Shown here piece by piece: positions 35,305-44,275 of a DNA stretch of 64,000 nt (within the stretch, counting starts at the first letter, position 1; the number at the start of each line of letters is the position of its first letter). The stretch is from the NCBI GenBank assembly GCA_048594975.1, contig JBMDXQ010000026.1, positions 11,839-75,838 on the forward strand, in the 5' to 3' direction. The notes beneath the pieces are model-generated. The model saw only the letters and a program-made list of their open reading frames with translations, was not told the origin of the DNA and made no database searches. The DNA is from JBMDXB01 sp048594975. Its GTDB lineage: Bacteria; Acidobacteriota; Vicinamibacteria; Vicinamibacterales; 2-12-FULL-66-21. Position numbers and translations under genes: made by a program.

Positions 35305-35331
35305 TAAAGTCCTAATCAATCATCCGGATTC
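35305..35331 (+). promoter_or_regulatory. possible sigma-28 (FliA-type) promoter
   Basis: TAAAGTCC (35305-35312), 11 bases, then CCGGATTC (35324-35331) partly match the motility consensus TAAAGTTT-N11-GCCGATAA. It lies about 240 bp before the chemoreceptor gene, which is the kind of gene FliA normally drives. The -10 half matches only in part. Confidence 0.3.
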
Positions 35332-35421
35332 CGCCAAGTGACGTCGGAATCGGTCGCAGCCCGCCCCCCAGCCCGCGACCGCGGGTAGCCTGAACCTCAG
35401 CTCGAGTCGAGAGGCTCCACG

Positions 35422-35565
35422 ATGGAAACCAGTGCGTTTCATGACGTGGCCATCCGGGCCGGGCTCGCCGCGCCCGGTCTGTCCACGTCGATCGTTTCGC
35501 CGCCCGGGGGCTGCCTCACACCGCTCACCGCCGCCGCCGGCGTCACGCCGCTCCATACTGAGTAG
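35422..35565 (+). CDS. possible 47-codon leader ORF before the chemoreceptor
   Basis: ATG 35422 (weak SD gagagg upstream) opens a 47-codon frame ending at TAG 35563-35565, six bases before the chemoreceptor ATG. The product (METSAFHDVAIRAGL, then Pro/Gly/Thr-rich) has no membrane helix or known motif. Its closeness suggests translational coupling, but it could also be random. The about 430 bp between the tRNA and this ORF hold no other gene. Confidence 0.3.
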   Translation: METSAFHDVAIRAGLAAPGLSTSIVSPPGGCLTPLTAAAGVTPLHTE

Positions 35566-35571
35566 GTCACC

Positions 35572-37137
35572 ATGTTTGGCGACAGCATCGCAGGAAAACT
35601 CTGGCGGACGGCCGCGTTTCTCGCCGCCGCCACCCTCGTGTCGCTCGCCGTCACCCAGGTGGCGAGCCTGCGCGCCGAGCGACGGTTGCGCGTGTCCAAC
35701 GACGCCCTGTTTCCGGCGGCCCAGTACGGGCAGCAGGCGGTGGCCGCCTTCGAACGGATGGCACGCGCCTACCAGGACGCCCTCATGCTGAAGGAGGCTG
35801 CGACCCTGGAACGGGCGAAGCAGGACGGCCTGGCCGCAGCAGGGGCGTTGGGTGCAGCCTCCCAGCGCGCCGGCGACCCGGTGCGCGCAAGGACGGTGGC
35901 GGCGCTCGCGTCCGACCTGACGTCCTTCGTGCAGGACGCCGGCCCGACCTACGCGCCGATGGTCCAGGCGGGTCACACCCTCACCCCGGAGACGGAAGCA
36001 GCGTCACGCCGGCTGGCTGATCGCACCGCCGCGCTGAGGCGCCGCGTGAACGAGGTCGGCGAGGAACTGGCGGCGGACCTGCGGGCCGAGCTGAACCAGG
36101 CAGTGCGGGCGTCGGTGTCGCAACGCTGGCTGTCGCTCACCGTCTTCCTCGTCGCGCTCGCCGTATGCGGCGTCATCGTGTCCTTCCTGATCCGCAGGCG
36201 TATCGTGATGCCGATCCGCCGGGCGATCGTCGAGCTGACCGAGACGGCGACGCAGGTCGCCACCTCGTCGAGCCAGGTTGCCACGTCGGCACAGTCGCTC
36301 TCGCGGGGCGCGACCGAGCAGGCCGCCTCGCTCGAGGAGACCTCGGCGTCGATGGAAGAGGTCGCGGCGATGACGCGCAAGAACGCCGAGAACTCGCAGG
36401 CGGCCGCCACGATGATGGGCGAGCTCGATCAGCGCGTGCAGGAGTGGAATCAGTCCCTGAGCGACATGGTCGCGGCGATGGGGTCGATCCAGGAGTCGAG
36501 CGGCCAGGTCGCGCGGATCATCAAGACCATCGACGAGATCGCCTTCCAGACCAACATCCTGGCGCTCAACGCCGCCGTCGAGGCGGCGCGGGCGGGCGAG
36601 GCGGGCATGGGTTTCGCCATCGTCGCGGACGAGGTCCGCAACCTGGCGCAGCGCTCGGCGCAGGCGGCCCGCGACACCGCCGGCTTGATCGAAACGTCAA
36701 TCGGCAAGGCGCAGGACGGGAACCGCCGGGTCGAGCAGCTGAACGCGTCGATTACCGGCATCGTGGCCAGCATCGCCTCGGTCAAGGTGCTGGTCGACGA
36801 GGTGAGCGCGGCCAGCCGGCAGCAGACCCAGGGCATCGATCACGTGTCGCACGCTCTCGCGCAGATGGAGCGGGTCACCCAGACCACGGCGGCAACCGCC
36901 GAGGAGAGCGCGGCGGCGAGCGAGGAGCTCAGCGCACAGGCGGAGAACTCGATGGCCATCGTCCGGCGGCTGGATTCGCTCGTCGGCACGGGCCAGGAGG
37001 CGCCGCGCGCCACCGACTCGGCCGGCGCCCGCGGGCTGCCGGCGATCGCGCGCGTCCTGCCGCTGCGCGCGTCGACGCACCCGTCGAGCGAGGAGGCCGT
37101 CCCGCTCGGCGATACCGGTACCTACGTCGGCCGCTGA
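35572..37137 (+). CDS. methyl-accepting chemotaxis protein
   Basis: 521-residue chemoreceptor. One membrane helix near the N terminus (about 12-32), a periplasmic four-helix sensor (about 35-185), a second helix (about 188-210), a HAMP-like segment (RRRIVMPIRRAIVELTETATQ) and a long signalling coiled coil follow. The kinase-contact hairpin tip is canonical: DEIAFQTNILALNAAVEAARAGEAG...VADEVRNLAQRSAQAA. Gln/Glu pairs suitable for methylation flank it, for example EQAASLEETSASMEE. No che or flagellar genes are in the window, so it is an orphan receptor feeding a system encoded elsewhere. The C-terminal tail after about 480 is unstructured and lacks a clear NWETF-type pentapeptide. Confidence 0.93.
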   Translation: MFGDSIAGKLWRTAAFLAAATLVSLAVTQVASLRAERRLRVSNDALFPAAQYGQQAVAAFERMARAYQDALMLKEAATLERAKQDGLAAAGALGAASQRAGDPVRARTVAALASDLTSFVQDAGPTYAPMVQAGHTLTPETEAASRRLADRTAALRRRVNEVGEELAADLRAELNQAVRASVSQRWLSLTVFLVALAVCGVIVSFLIRRRIVMPIRRAIVELTETATQVATSSSQVATSAQSLSRGATEQAASLEETSASMEEVAAMTRKNAENSQAAATMMGELDQRVQEWNQSLSDMVAAMGSIQESSGQVARIIKTIDEIAFQTNILALNAAVEAARAGEAGMGFAIVADEVRNLAQRSAQAARDTAGLIETSIGKAQDGNRRVEQLNASITGIVASIASVKVLVDEVSAASRQQTQGIDHVSHALAQMERVTQTTAATAEESAAASEELSAQAENSMAIVRRLDSLVGTGQEAPRATDSAGARGLPAIARVLPLRASTHPSSEEAVPLGDTGTYVGR

Positions 37138-37236
37138 CGGCACCCGGTTCAGTGCCCTCGTTCCGCCGGCGCTGCAGCCGGCCCGCCGCGCAGGGTCTAT
37201 ACTCAATGATCTCGTGCTGTCGTCAGGAGGCGATCC

Positions 37237-38979
37237 GTGGCTCTTCGTCGCGGCGTGTGGCTGATCATCGTTCTCATCCTCCTCGCCGCGGCGGTCTCGG
37301 CGGGAGGGATGCTGATGCTCGCGCTGATGGTCGGCCGCGAGCCGCATGTCGCGTCCAACTCGGCGCTCCTCGTGCGCGTCTCCGGCGACCTCCACGAGGT
37401 CGAGCCGGGGGGGGTGGTCGGCCAGCTGTTCGAGGCGCCGCCCACGGTGCGCTCCGTCGTGGACGCGCTGCGAAAGGCGAAGGCCGACCGGCGTATCACC
37501 GGCGTGGTGATCCGCCCCGCCGGCTCGGCCGCGCTCTGGGCGAAGGTGCAGGAGGTCCGCGACGCGATCACCGACTTCCGCAGTTCGGGCAAGCCGGCGA
37601 TTGCCTACCTCGAGTACGGCGGCGAGCAGGAGTACTACCTAGCCACCGCCTGCGACAAGGTGTTCCTGATGCCGGCGGCGACGCTCGATCTCACCGGGGT
37701 GGCGAGTTACGAGCTGTTTCTGCGCGGAACGCTCGACAAGATCGGCGCCTACCCGGACGCGCTGCACGTCGGCGAGTACAAGAGCGCGGTCAACACGTTC
37801 ACGGAGACGACCTTCACGCCCTCGCACCGCGAGATGGCCGAGTCGCTGAACCGCGACCTCTACGAGCAGCTCGTGCGCGGCCTGGCGCGCGGGCGGCAGC
37901 GGTCCGAGGCCGACATGCGCGCGCTCATCGACCACGGGCCGTACCTCCCGGAAGACGCGGTGCGTGCCGGCCTCGTCGACGACCTCGCGTACGAGGACGA
38001 GCTGGACGACAAGGTGACATTTGGTGGTGGCCGCCCGCGATTTGTCGAACAGGAGCAGTACCGGCACGTCAGCCCCGCCTCGCTCGGTCTCAACACGGGT
38101 CCGCGGATCGCGGTGATCTATGCGGTCGGCCTGATCAGCACCGGCAGGAGCAGCTACGAAGGGGCGCAGCAGGTCGTCGGATCCGACACCATCGTCGAGT
38201 ACCTGCGCAAGGCGCGCGCCGACCGCTCGGTCCGGGCAATCGTGCTGCGCATCGACAGCCCGGGCGGGTCGGCGCTCGCCTCCGACGTCATCTGGCGCGA
38301 GGTCCTGCTGACGCGCGACGTCAAGCCGGTCATCGCCTCGATGTCGGATGTGGCCGCCTCCGGCGGGTACTACATCGCCATGCCGGCGCACGCCATCGTC
38401 GCCGAGCCGGGCACGCTTACCGGCTCCATCGGCGTGCTCACCATCAAGTTCGTGATCGACGGCACGCTGAAGAAGCTCGGGATGAACGTCGAGAGCGTTC
38501 ACGCCGGCACCTACTCGGGCATCTACTCGCCGGTCCGGCCGTTCTCGCCCGAAGAGCGCAAGCGCATCGAGGAGACGATCCAGGCGACCTACGACACGTT
38601 CGTGGAGAAGGCCGCCGCCGGCCGAAACACGACGCCGGAGCGGATCGACACGGTGGCACAGGGACGGGTGTGGACCGGTCGGCAGGCGAAAGCCATCGGG
38701 CTGGTCGACGAGCTGGGCGGGCTGCAGCGCGCGCTGGCGTTCGCCAAGCAGCGCGCGAAACTCTCGCCCGACGCCGAGGTGGAGCTGATCGTCTACCCGC
38801 CGAAGCGGTCGATCTTCGAGCTGGCACGCGATCCGTTCGGCGCCACCGACGGTGCCGCGGCGCTCGGCGCGCTGCTCGGCGTGCGCGACCCCAGAGCACT
38901 GGCCGCGTTGACGGCGCCGCTGCAGATCTTCCGTCGCGGCGAACCGCTCGCCATCATGCCCAACATCTTTGTGAGATGA
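37237..38979 (+). CDS. sppA: signal peptide peptidase SppA, long (67K-like) type
   Basis: 580-residue membrane-anchored serine protease that degrades cleaved signal peptides. GTG 37237 has AGGAGG (37225-37230) six bases upstream. A single N-terminal helix (about 8-32) anchors two tandem S49/ClpP-like domains. The Ser/Lys dyad is split between them as in E. coli SppA: K103 (LWAKVQE) in the first and S345 (DSPGGSALASD) in the second. TATACT at 37198-37203 could be its -10 box. It is convergent with the PpiD-like gene across a 7-bp-periodic hairpin. Confidence 0.92.
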   Translation: MALRRGVWLIIVLILLAAAVSAGGMLMLALMVGREPHVASNSALLVRVSGDLHEVEPGGVVGQLFEAPPTVRSVVDALRKAKADRRITGVVIRPAGSAALWAKVQEVRDAITDFRSSGKPAIAYLEYGGEQEYYLATACDKVFLMPAATLDLTGVASYELFLRGTLDKIGAYPDALHVGEYKSAVNTFTETTFTPSHREMAESLNRDLYEQLVRGLARGRQRSEADMRALIDHGPYLPEDAVRAGLVDDLAYEDELDDKVTFGGGRPRFVEQEQYRHVSPASLGLNTGPRIAVIYAVGLISTGRSSYEGAQQVVGSDTIVEYLRKARADRSVRAIVLRIDSPGGSALASDVIWREVLLTRDVKPVIASMSDVAASGGYYIAMPAHAIVAEPGTLTGSIGVLTIKFVIDGTLKKLGMNVESVHAGTYSGIYSPVRPFSPEERKRIEETIQATYDTFVEKAAAGRNTTPERIDTVAQGRVWTGRQAKAIGLVDELGGLQRALAFAKQRAKLSPDAEVELIVYPPKRSIFELARDPFGATDGAAALGALLGVRDPRALAALTAPLQIFRRGEPLAIMPNIFVR

Positions 38980-38982
38980 GTG

Positions 38983-39035
38983 GCAATGCCGGATGCTGAA
39001 TGCTGAATGCCGAAAACGCGTCCGCATTCAGCACT
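38983..39035. repeat. 7-bp-periodic hairpin between convergent genes
   Basis: Tandem gctgaat units (TGCTGAATGC at 38994-39003 and 39001-39010, overlapping) are followed after a 13-base loop by the exact complement GCATTCAGCA (39024-39033). The left arm even offers two alternative pairing registers. It lies between the stops of sppA and the PpiD-like gene; a bidirectional terminator role is plausible, although no U-tract follows. Confidence 0.8.
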
Positions 39036-39040
39036 GACAC

Positions 39041-40957
39041 TCAAGCCATCAACTGGGCGAGCACCTGCGAGTTGATGTTGATCTTCATCTTCTCGCGCGC
39101 CTTGGCCATGTAGGCTGAGAAGAACCGGTTGCGGCGCTCGTTGAGCAGCTCTTCGCGCACGGCCTGGCGGCCCTTCGCGAGCTCGTCGGGCGTGGGGTCG
39201 GTGCGCTCCAGCACCTTGACGATCACCGCGCCGTTGTCGGTCACGATCGGATCGCTCACGCCGCCGGGCTGCAGCGCGAAGGCGGCGGCGTCGACGGCGG
39301 GGCTGACGCCCACGTCCGCGATCGCCGCGCCGCGCGCGACCAGCTCGGTCGTCTTCACCTCGAGTCCGGCCGCTTTCGCCGCCGTCTCGAAGTCTCCGGT
39401 CTTCAGCTTCGCGCTGATGCCGGCCGCCTTCTGCCGCGCCGCGTCGAGCGCCTTCTTCTTCAGCACGTCGTCGCGCACACGCGCCTTGACCTCCTCGAGC
39501 TTCGGCACGTACGGGTCCTGGCGGCCGGTGACGGTGATGAACACGAAGCCCTGCGGCGTGCGGATGGCCTCACTGACCGCGCCTTGTTCGAGCTCGAAGG
39601 CGCGTTCGCTGACCGCCGGCGCCATCCCGACGCCGGGGATCGGCTCGTTGCGCGCGAAGAAGCCGGATTCGCCGACGGTGAAGCCGCGCGGTCTCGCTTC
39701 CGCGTCGAGGTCCTCCGGCTTCGTGGTCTTCGCCGCCGCATCGTCGGCGATGCGCTGCGCCTCGGCCTGCGCCCGTTCCCATCTGAGCTGATCCTCGATC
39801 TGGGTCCGCACTTCCTCGAAGGTCCGCGTCGACGCCGGCCGCTTGTCGGTCACCTTGATGATGTGGAAGCCGAACTGCGACTTGACGACGTCGCTGATCT
39901 GCCCGGGCTCGAGGGCGAACGCGACCTTGTCGAACTCCGGCACCATCCGACCCTTGCCGAAGAAGTCGAGGTCGCCGCCCTTCGTCTTCCCGGCCTCCTC
40001 CTCGGTGTACTGGCCCGCCAGCTTCCCGAAGTCGGCGCCCGGCGCTTTCGCCTTGACCAGGATCTCCTCGGCCTGCTTCTTCACCGCGGCCTCGTCCTTG
40101 CCTTCGGTCTTGAGCAGGATATGGCTCGCCCGCACCTGCTCCGGGGTCGAGTACTGGTCGATGTTGTCCTCGTAGTGGCGGCGGACGTCCTGCTCGGTCA
40201 CCACCGTCCGCTGCCGGATCGTCTGCGTGTCGAGCAAGGCATAGCGCACCTTGCGCTTCTCGGGCACGCGGTACTCGTTCTGGTGCTCCTCGAAGTGCTT
40301 CGCGACCTCCTCGTCGCTCACGGCGATGCCCTCGCGGAACCTGTCGGACGGGAACGAGACGACGGCGAGCTTGACCTTCTCGTTGCGCCGCCGGAACTCC
40401 GCCTCTACGTCGGCGTCGGTCACCGTGATCCAGTCGGTCAGTGCGCCCTGCAGCTTCTCGACCACGATGCTGCGGCGGACCTGCTCCTCGAACTCGCCGT
40501 CGCGCACCGGCGGGTTCTGCATGCCCAGCACCTGGCGGTAGCGCTCCTCGCTGAACTGCCCGTTCTCTTGGAACGCGGGGAACATCAGGATGCGGGCCCG
40601 CACCTCGGCGTCGCTGGCGGTGATGCCGAGCCGCGCCGCTTCGGCCAGCGTCGCCTCTTCCTCGATCATCTGCTGCACGACGCGGCGGTCGATCCCCAGC
40701 TGCCGCAGCAGCCGCTCGTCCATGTTGGCGCCGTAGGCGGACTGATAGGCCTGCATCTGCTGCTGGTAAGCGCGGCGGAACTTCGCCACGCTGATTTCGC
40801 GGCCCTCGACGCTGGCGACGATGGCGTTGGGGCCCGTGCCCCCGGTCGGATCGGGCAGGAACTCGGGGATGTACAGGAAAACGAACGCGAGCACCACGGC
40901 AAACAGGCTCCATTTGAGCCAGTTCTTGTGGCGGCGCATCCGGTCGAGCATCGTCAT
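39041..40957 (-). CDS. PpiD/SurA-like periplasmic peptidyl-prolyl isomerase chaperone
   Basis: 638-residue inner-membrane-anchored folding factor. A short cytoplasmic start, one membrane helix (about 13-32: NWLKWSLFAVVLAFVFLYIP), a SurA-N-like helical chaperone domain (about 40-245) and a parvulin domain (about 265-365). The parvulin part has ASHILLKTEGKDEAA, GGDLDFFGKGRMVPEFDKVAFAL and SQFGFHIIKVTDKRP. A second, divergent parvulin-like module probably follows (about 430-590). The composition and helix match PpiD, which assists outer-membrane protein folding. It heads a leftward single-gene unit and is divergent from the GGDEF gene. Confidence 0.9.
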   Translation of the reverse strand: MTMLDRMRRHKNWLKWSLFAVVLAFVFLYIPEFLPDPTGGTGPNAIVASVEGREISVAKFRRAYQQQMQAYQSAYGANMDERLLRQLGIDRRVVQQMIEEEATLAEAARLGITASDAEVRARILMFPAFQENGQFSEERYRQVLGMQNPPVRDGEFEEQVRRSIVVEKLQGALTDWITVTDADVEAEFRRRNEKVKLAVVSFPSDRFREGIAVSDEEVAKHFEEHQNEYRVPEKRKVRYALLDTQTIRQRTVVTEQDVRRHYEDNIDQYSTPEQVRASHILLKTEGKDEAAVKKQAEEILVKAKAPGADFGKLAGQYTEEEAGKTKGGDLDFFGKGRMVPEFDKVAFALEPGQISDVVKSQFGFHIIKVTDKRPASTRTFEEVRTQIEDQLRWERAQAEAQRIADDAAAKTTKPEDLDAEARPRGFTVGESGFFARNEPIPGVGMAPAVSERAFELEQGAVSEAIRTPQGFVFITVTGRQDPYVPKLEEVKARVRDDVLKKKALDAARQKAAGISAKLKTGDFETAAKAAGLEVKTTELVARGAAIADVGVSPAVDAAAFALQPGGVSDPIVTDNGAVIVKVLERTDPTPDELAKGRQAVREELLNERRNRFFSAYMAKAREKMKININSQVLAQLMA

Positions 40958-41210
40958 GATCGGCAGCCTCGTCAGCGGGCGGAGAAACCGTCATTATGCC
41001 ACGCAGATCGGCTCCCGACGATCCCGGCGGGCCACGCCTCTCGACGGCGCGCGCGCCCGGCCGTCACCGGAAGGCGTGCCCCCTTGTTGCCGCGATTTGC
41101 GCGGGAACCGTGCAGATCCGGGCACCCGTACGGTCCGGCTCCCGTGGTATATTTGCAGTAATAGAAGGACTTAGAGGCATTCGCCATACCCTTATGGGAC
41201 GCAGGGCCGA

Positions 41211-42311
41211 TTGACGGCAACTGGTCGGTACCCTCGCGCCCGTCCATTGAGCAGGAAACCCGCGTCGGCGGCGCGTCAGGACCTCTCGGACAGGTTGCGT
41301 ACGCTGCAGGCGCCGCTCGGCCGGCGCCTCGCACGCGCCGACGAGCTCGCCCATATGGTGCGAGCGGTCAACGCCAGCCTCGATCCGGAGCGCGTTGCCG
41401 AGGCAATCGTCGCCAGGGTTTCCGAGTGGATTCCGGCGCCCGGGTGGCTCGTGCTTGCGGCCGGCCAGGAAGGCCGGACGCACGCGATGGCGGCGCGAGG
41501 GCTGACGGCTGCCCTGGAAGCGGCGGCGTACGGCGTCGGCGGCTGGGTGATGCGCACGGGGGGCGTGTTCTGCTCCGCCGATACGGCCGCGGATCAGCGG
41601 CTCTCGGGCCAGGAGCGCACGGCTGCCGCCGCGGTCGCGCTCCCGCTCGAGTGCCGCGGCAAGACGATTGGCGCGGTCGTCGCCATCGATCGCGCCGCGG
41701 CCAGGACCGAGCCGCGGTTCGCGGCGGCGACCCTGGGGGCGCTCCGCGCCGCGCTCGAGCCGGGCGGCATCGCGCTGGAGAACGCGGTACGCGTGCAGCG
41801 CGCCGAGGCGCTGTCGGTCACCGACGACCTGACGCAGCTGTACAACTCGCGGTACCTCTCGCAGGCGTTGCGGCGTGAGACCAAGCGCGCGACGCGGAGC
41901 GGCCGGCCGCTGTCGCTGCTGTTCGTCGACCTGGACGGGTTCAAGACGATCAACGACACCTACGGGCATCTGTACGGCAGCCGCGCCCTCGTCGAGGCGG
42001 CGGCGGTGATGCGCGCGAGCGCGCGCGAGACCGACATGGTCGCGCGCTACGGCGGGGACGAGTTCGCCATCGTGCTGCCGGACACCGGCGCCGACGGGGC
42101 GATCGCCGTCGGCGAGCGCGTGCGCGAGCGGATTGCCGCCTGCTCCTTCCTCGGGGAGCACGGCCTGAACATCCATCTCACCGCGTCGGTTGGCGTGGCG
42201 ACGCTCCCGGACGTCGCCTCCTCGGCCGAAAGCCTCGTCCAGGCGGCCGACGAAGCGATGTACTCGGTCAAGGAACGTGGGAAAAACGGCATCCACCTGG
42301 CGGGCAGCTGA
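41211..42311 (+). CDS. GAF-GGDEF diguanylate cyclase
   Basis: About 366 residues. A GAF-like sensory domain (about 55-195) precedes a complete GGDEF domain (about 205-362). The active site is GGDEF (281-285) in ARYGGDEFAI, and the product-inhibition I-site RETD (271-274) sits five residues before it, so it should make and be inhibited by cyclic di-GMP. Metal and nucleotide residues appear in VDLDGFKTINDTYGH. No membrane helix or signal peptide, thus cytoplasmic. The start (TTG 41211) is uncertain. The stop is only 14 bases before mreB, which places this cyclase at the head of the cell-shape operon or directly beside it. Confidence 0.88.
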   Translation: MTATGRYPRARPLSRKPASAARQDLSDRLRTLQAPLGRRLARADELAHMVRAVNASLDPERVAEAIVARVSEWIPAPGWLVLAAGQEGRTHAMAARGLTAALEAAAYGVGGWVMRTGGVFCSADTAADQRLSGQERTAAAAVALPLECRGKTIGAVVAIDRAAARTEPRFAAATLGALRAALEPGGIALENAVRVQRAEALSVTDDLTQLYNSRYLSQALRRETKRATRSGRPLSLLFVDLDGFKTINDTYGHLYGSRALVEAAAVMRASARETDMVARYGGDEFAIVLPDTGADGAIAVGERVRERIAACSFLGEHGLNIHLTASVGVATLPDVASSAESLVQAADEAMYSVKERGKNGIHLAGS

Positions 42312-42313
42312 GC

Positions 42314-42319
42314 AAGGAG
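42314..42319 (+). promoter_or_regulatory. ribosome binding site deciding the TTG start of mreB
   Basis: AAGGAG ends six bases before TTG 42326, and no ATG or GTG lies in frame nearby, so mreB appears to begin with TTG. Confidence 0.7.
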
Positions 42320-42325
42320 TCTTCG

Positions 42326-43351
42326 TTGAGCCTTCGGTCTCTGTTCTCTCTCTTCTCGAGCGATCTCGCGATCGATCTCGGCACGGCCAACACCTGCGTC
42401 TACGCCCGCGGCAAGGGCATCGTCGTCAACGAGCCGTCGATCGTGGCGATCAACAAGGTGAACGGCCGCATCGAGGCGGTCGGCAAGGACGCCAAGGACA
42501 TGCTCGGGCGCACGCCGGGAAACATCGTGGCGATCAAGCCGATGAAGGACGGGGTCATCGCCGACTTCGAGGTCACGGAGAAGATGCTGACCTACTTCAT
42601 CAAGAAAGCGCACAACCGCAACGTCTGGGTACGGCCGCGCATCGTCATCGGCGTGCCCTCCGAGATCACCCAGGTGGAGAAGCGCGCGGTCAAGGACAGC
42701 GCCTACCGCGCGAAGGCGAGCGAGGTGCACCTCGTCGAGGAGGCGATGGCGGCGGCGATCGGCGCCGGCATGCCGATCACCGAGCCGTCCGGGAACATGA
42801 TCGTCGACATCGGCGGCGGCACCACCGACATCGCCGTCATCTCGCTCGCCGGCATCGTCTACAGCAAGGCGGTGCGCGTGGCGGGCAACGAGATGGACGA
42901 GGCGATCATCCAGTACATCAAGAAGACCTACAACCTGCTCATCGGCGAGCGCACCGCCGAGGCGATCAAGATGGAGATCGGCTCGGCCTATCCGCTCGAG
43001 GAGCGGATGACGATGGAAATCAAGGGCCGCCACCTGATCGAGGGCGTGCCCAAGACGATCACCATCACCGACGAGGAGATTCGCGAGGCGCTGGCCGAGA
43101 CGGTGAACGTCATCGTCGACGCGGTGCGCGTCGCGCTCGAGCGCACGCCCCCGGAGCTGTCGGCGGACATCGTCGACCGCGGCATCGTGCTCACCGGCGG
43201 CGGATCGCTGCTGAAGAACCTGGACAAGCGGCTGCGCGAGGAGACCGGGCTGCCGCTGGCGATGGCCGAGGATCCGCTGTCCTCGGTCGTGCTCGGCGCG
43301 GGAAAGATGCTCTCGGACTTCAACCTGCTGCGGAAGATCTCGATTGACTGA
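42326..43351 (+). CDS. mreB: rod shape-determining protein MreB
   Basis: Actin-like filament protein of 341 residues that guides lateral wall synthesis at the inner face of the membrane. Actin-fold signatures are intact: phosphate 1 DLGTANTCVYARGKGIVVNEPS, phosphate 2 IVDIGGGTTDIAVIS and the adenosine motif IVLTGGGSLLKNLDKRL. Length is normal for the family (about 340-347). A TTG start with AAGGAG suits the amphipathic N terminus (MSLRSLFSLFSSDLAIDLG). It is followed by mreC after a short 7-bp-periodic repeat, then mreD, mrdA and rodA, so all core elongasome components are encoded in order. Confidence 0.98.
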   Translation: MSLRSLFSLFSSDLAIDLGTANTCVYARGKGIVVNEPSIVAINKVNGRIEAVGKDAKDMLGRTPGNIVAIKPMKDGVIADFEVTEKMLTYFIKKAHNRNVWVRPRIVIGVPSEITQVEKRAVKDSAYRAKASEVHLVEEAMAAAIGAGMPITEPSGNMIVDIGGGTTDIAVISLAGIVYSKAVRVAGNEMDEAIIQYIKKTYNLLIGERTAEAIKMEIGSAYPLEERMTMEIKGRHLIEGVPKTITITDEEIREALAETVNVIVDAVRVALERTPPELSADIVDRGIVLTGGGSLLKNLDKRLREETGLPLAMAEDPLSSVVLGAGKMLSDFNLLRKISID

Positions 43352-43411
43352 CGCGGCGCTCGGGGCTCGGCGCTCGACACGCCGGACGCCGAACGCCGAA
43401 CGCCGACTGCG
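43352..43411. repeat. 7-bp-periodic inverted array between mreB and mreC
   Basis: The left half is cggcgct/cgggg-type (gcgctcggggctcggcgctcg). The right half is three cgccgaa-type heptads (about 43384-43404). They are complementary with G-T pairs allowed. It lies inside the operon, so it may trim or stabilise mRNA rather than end it. Confidence 0.7.
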
Positions 43412-44275
43412 ATGCTAGATATCCGCCGCCGCACCGGCTACCTGCTGCTCGCCATCATGGTCGGGCACGTCATCCTGATCTCCGCGCAGGTGCAGTCCAA
43501 GTCGGGCGTGCGCGTGCTCGAGGCGGTCGCCTTCGGCGCGTTCTCGCGCGTCCAGCTGGGCGCGGCCGCGATCGTGAACGGGGTGCGCGACACCTGGGGC
43601 AGCTACGTCGGGCTGCGCGGCGTCCGCGGCGAGAACGAGGCGCTGCGCGCGCGGGTGGCGGACCTCGAGGTGCAATTGCAGCAGCAGCGCGCGCTGGCCG
43701 CGCGCAGTACGCAGTTGCAGCGGCTGCTCGACCTGAAATCCACGACGACGCTTCCCACCGTCGCCGCCGAGGTGATCGGCGGCAACGCCAACCCGGGGAC
43801 GCGGACGATCACCATCGATCGCGGGTCGGCCGACGGCGTACGGGCGAACATGGCAGTGCTCGCGGCGCGAGGCATCGTCGGCCGGGTCATCGGCGAGCCG
43901 GCGGCGCACGCCGCGCGCGTGCAGCTCATCATCGACCGCGAGGCGGCCGCCGGCGCGATCGTCGAGCGCTCCCGCGCCGGGGGGATGATCGCGGGCGCCG
44001 ACGTCGATCCGCCGTTGAAGATGGAATTCGTGTCGAACCTGTCCGATGTTAAGGCGGGCGACCTCGTCGTGACCTCGGGCGTCGACGGCATCTATCCGAA
44101 GGGCTATGCCCTCGGCCACGTCGAGAAGGCGGAGCGCGGCACGGGGTTGTACCTGACGATCGCGGTACGGCCGGCGGTGGACTTCTCCAGCCTGGAGGAG
44201 GTGCTGGTGGTCCTGGTTCCGGCGCGCTCGGCCACGCCGGCTGAGCCGCCCGGCGCCGCCGAGACGGCGAAATGA
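43412..44275 (+). CDS. mreC: rod shape-determining protein MreC
   Basis: 287 residues: short cytoplasmic N terminus, one membrane helix (about 10-30, LLLAIMVGHVILISAQ), a coiled coil (about 65-105, with ENEALRARVADLEVQLQQQ) and the double beta-barrel periplasmic core (about 120-275; phrases NPGTRTITIDRGSADGV and GIVGRVI). It links MreB and MreD to the penicillin-binding proteins. A Pro/Ala tail follows. The stop overlaps the mreD start by four bases. Confidence 0.95.
   Translation: MLDIRRRTGYLLLAIMVGHVILISAQVQSKSGVRVLEAVAFGAFSRVQLGAAAIVNGVRDTWGSYVGLRGVRGENEALRARVADLEVQLQQQRALAARSTQLQRLLDLKSTTTLPTVAAEVIGGNANPGTRTITIDRGSADGVRANMAVLAARGIVGRVIGEPAAHAARVQLIIDREAAAGAIVERSRAGGMIAGADVDPPLKMEFVSNLSDVKAGDLVVTSGVDGIYPKGYALGHVEKAERGTGLYLTIAVRPAVDFSSLEEVLVVLVPARSATPAEPPGAAETAK

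Noticed and set aside
35290..35420. cyclic-di-GMP (GEMM) riboswitch before the chemoreceptor
   Set aside because: A 'ggtagcctg'-like stretch recalls the motif, but the conserved GGGACGCAAAGCC core and second helix are absent.
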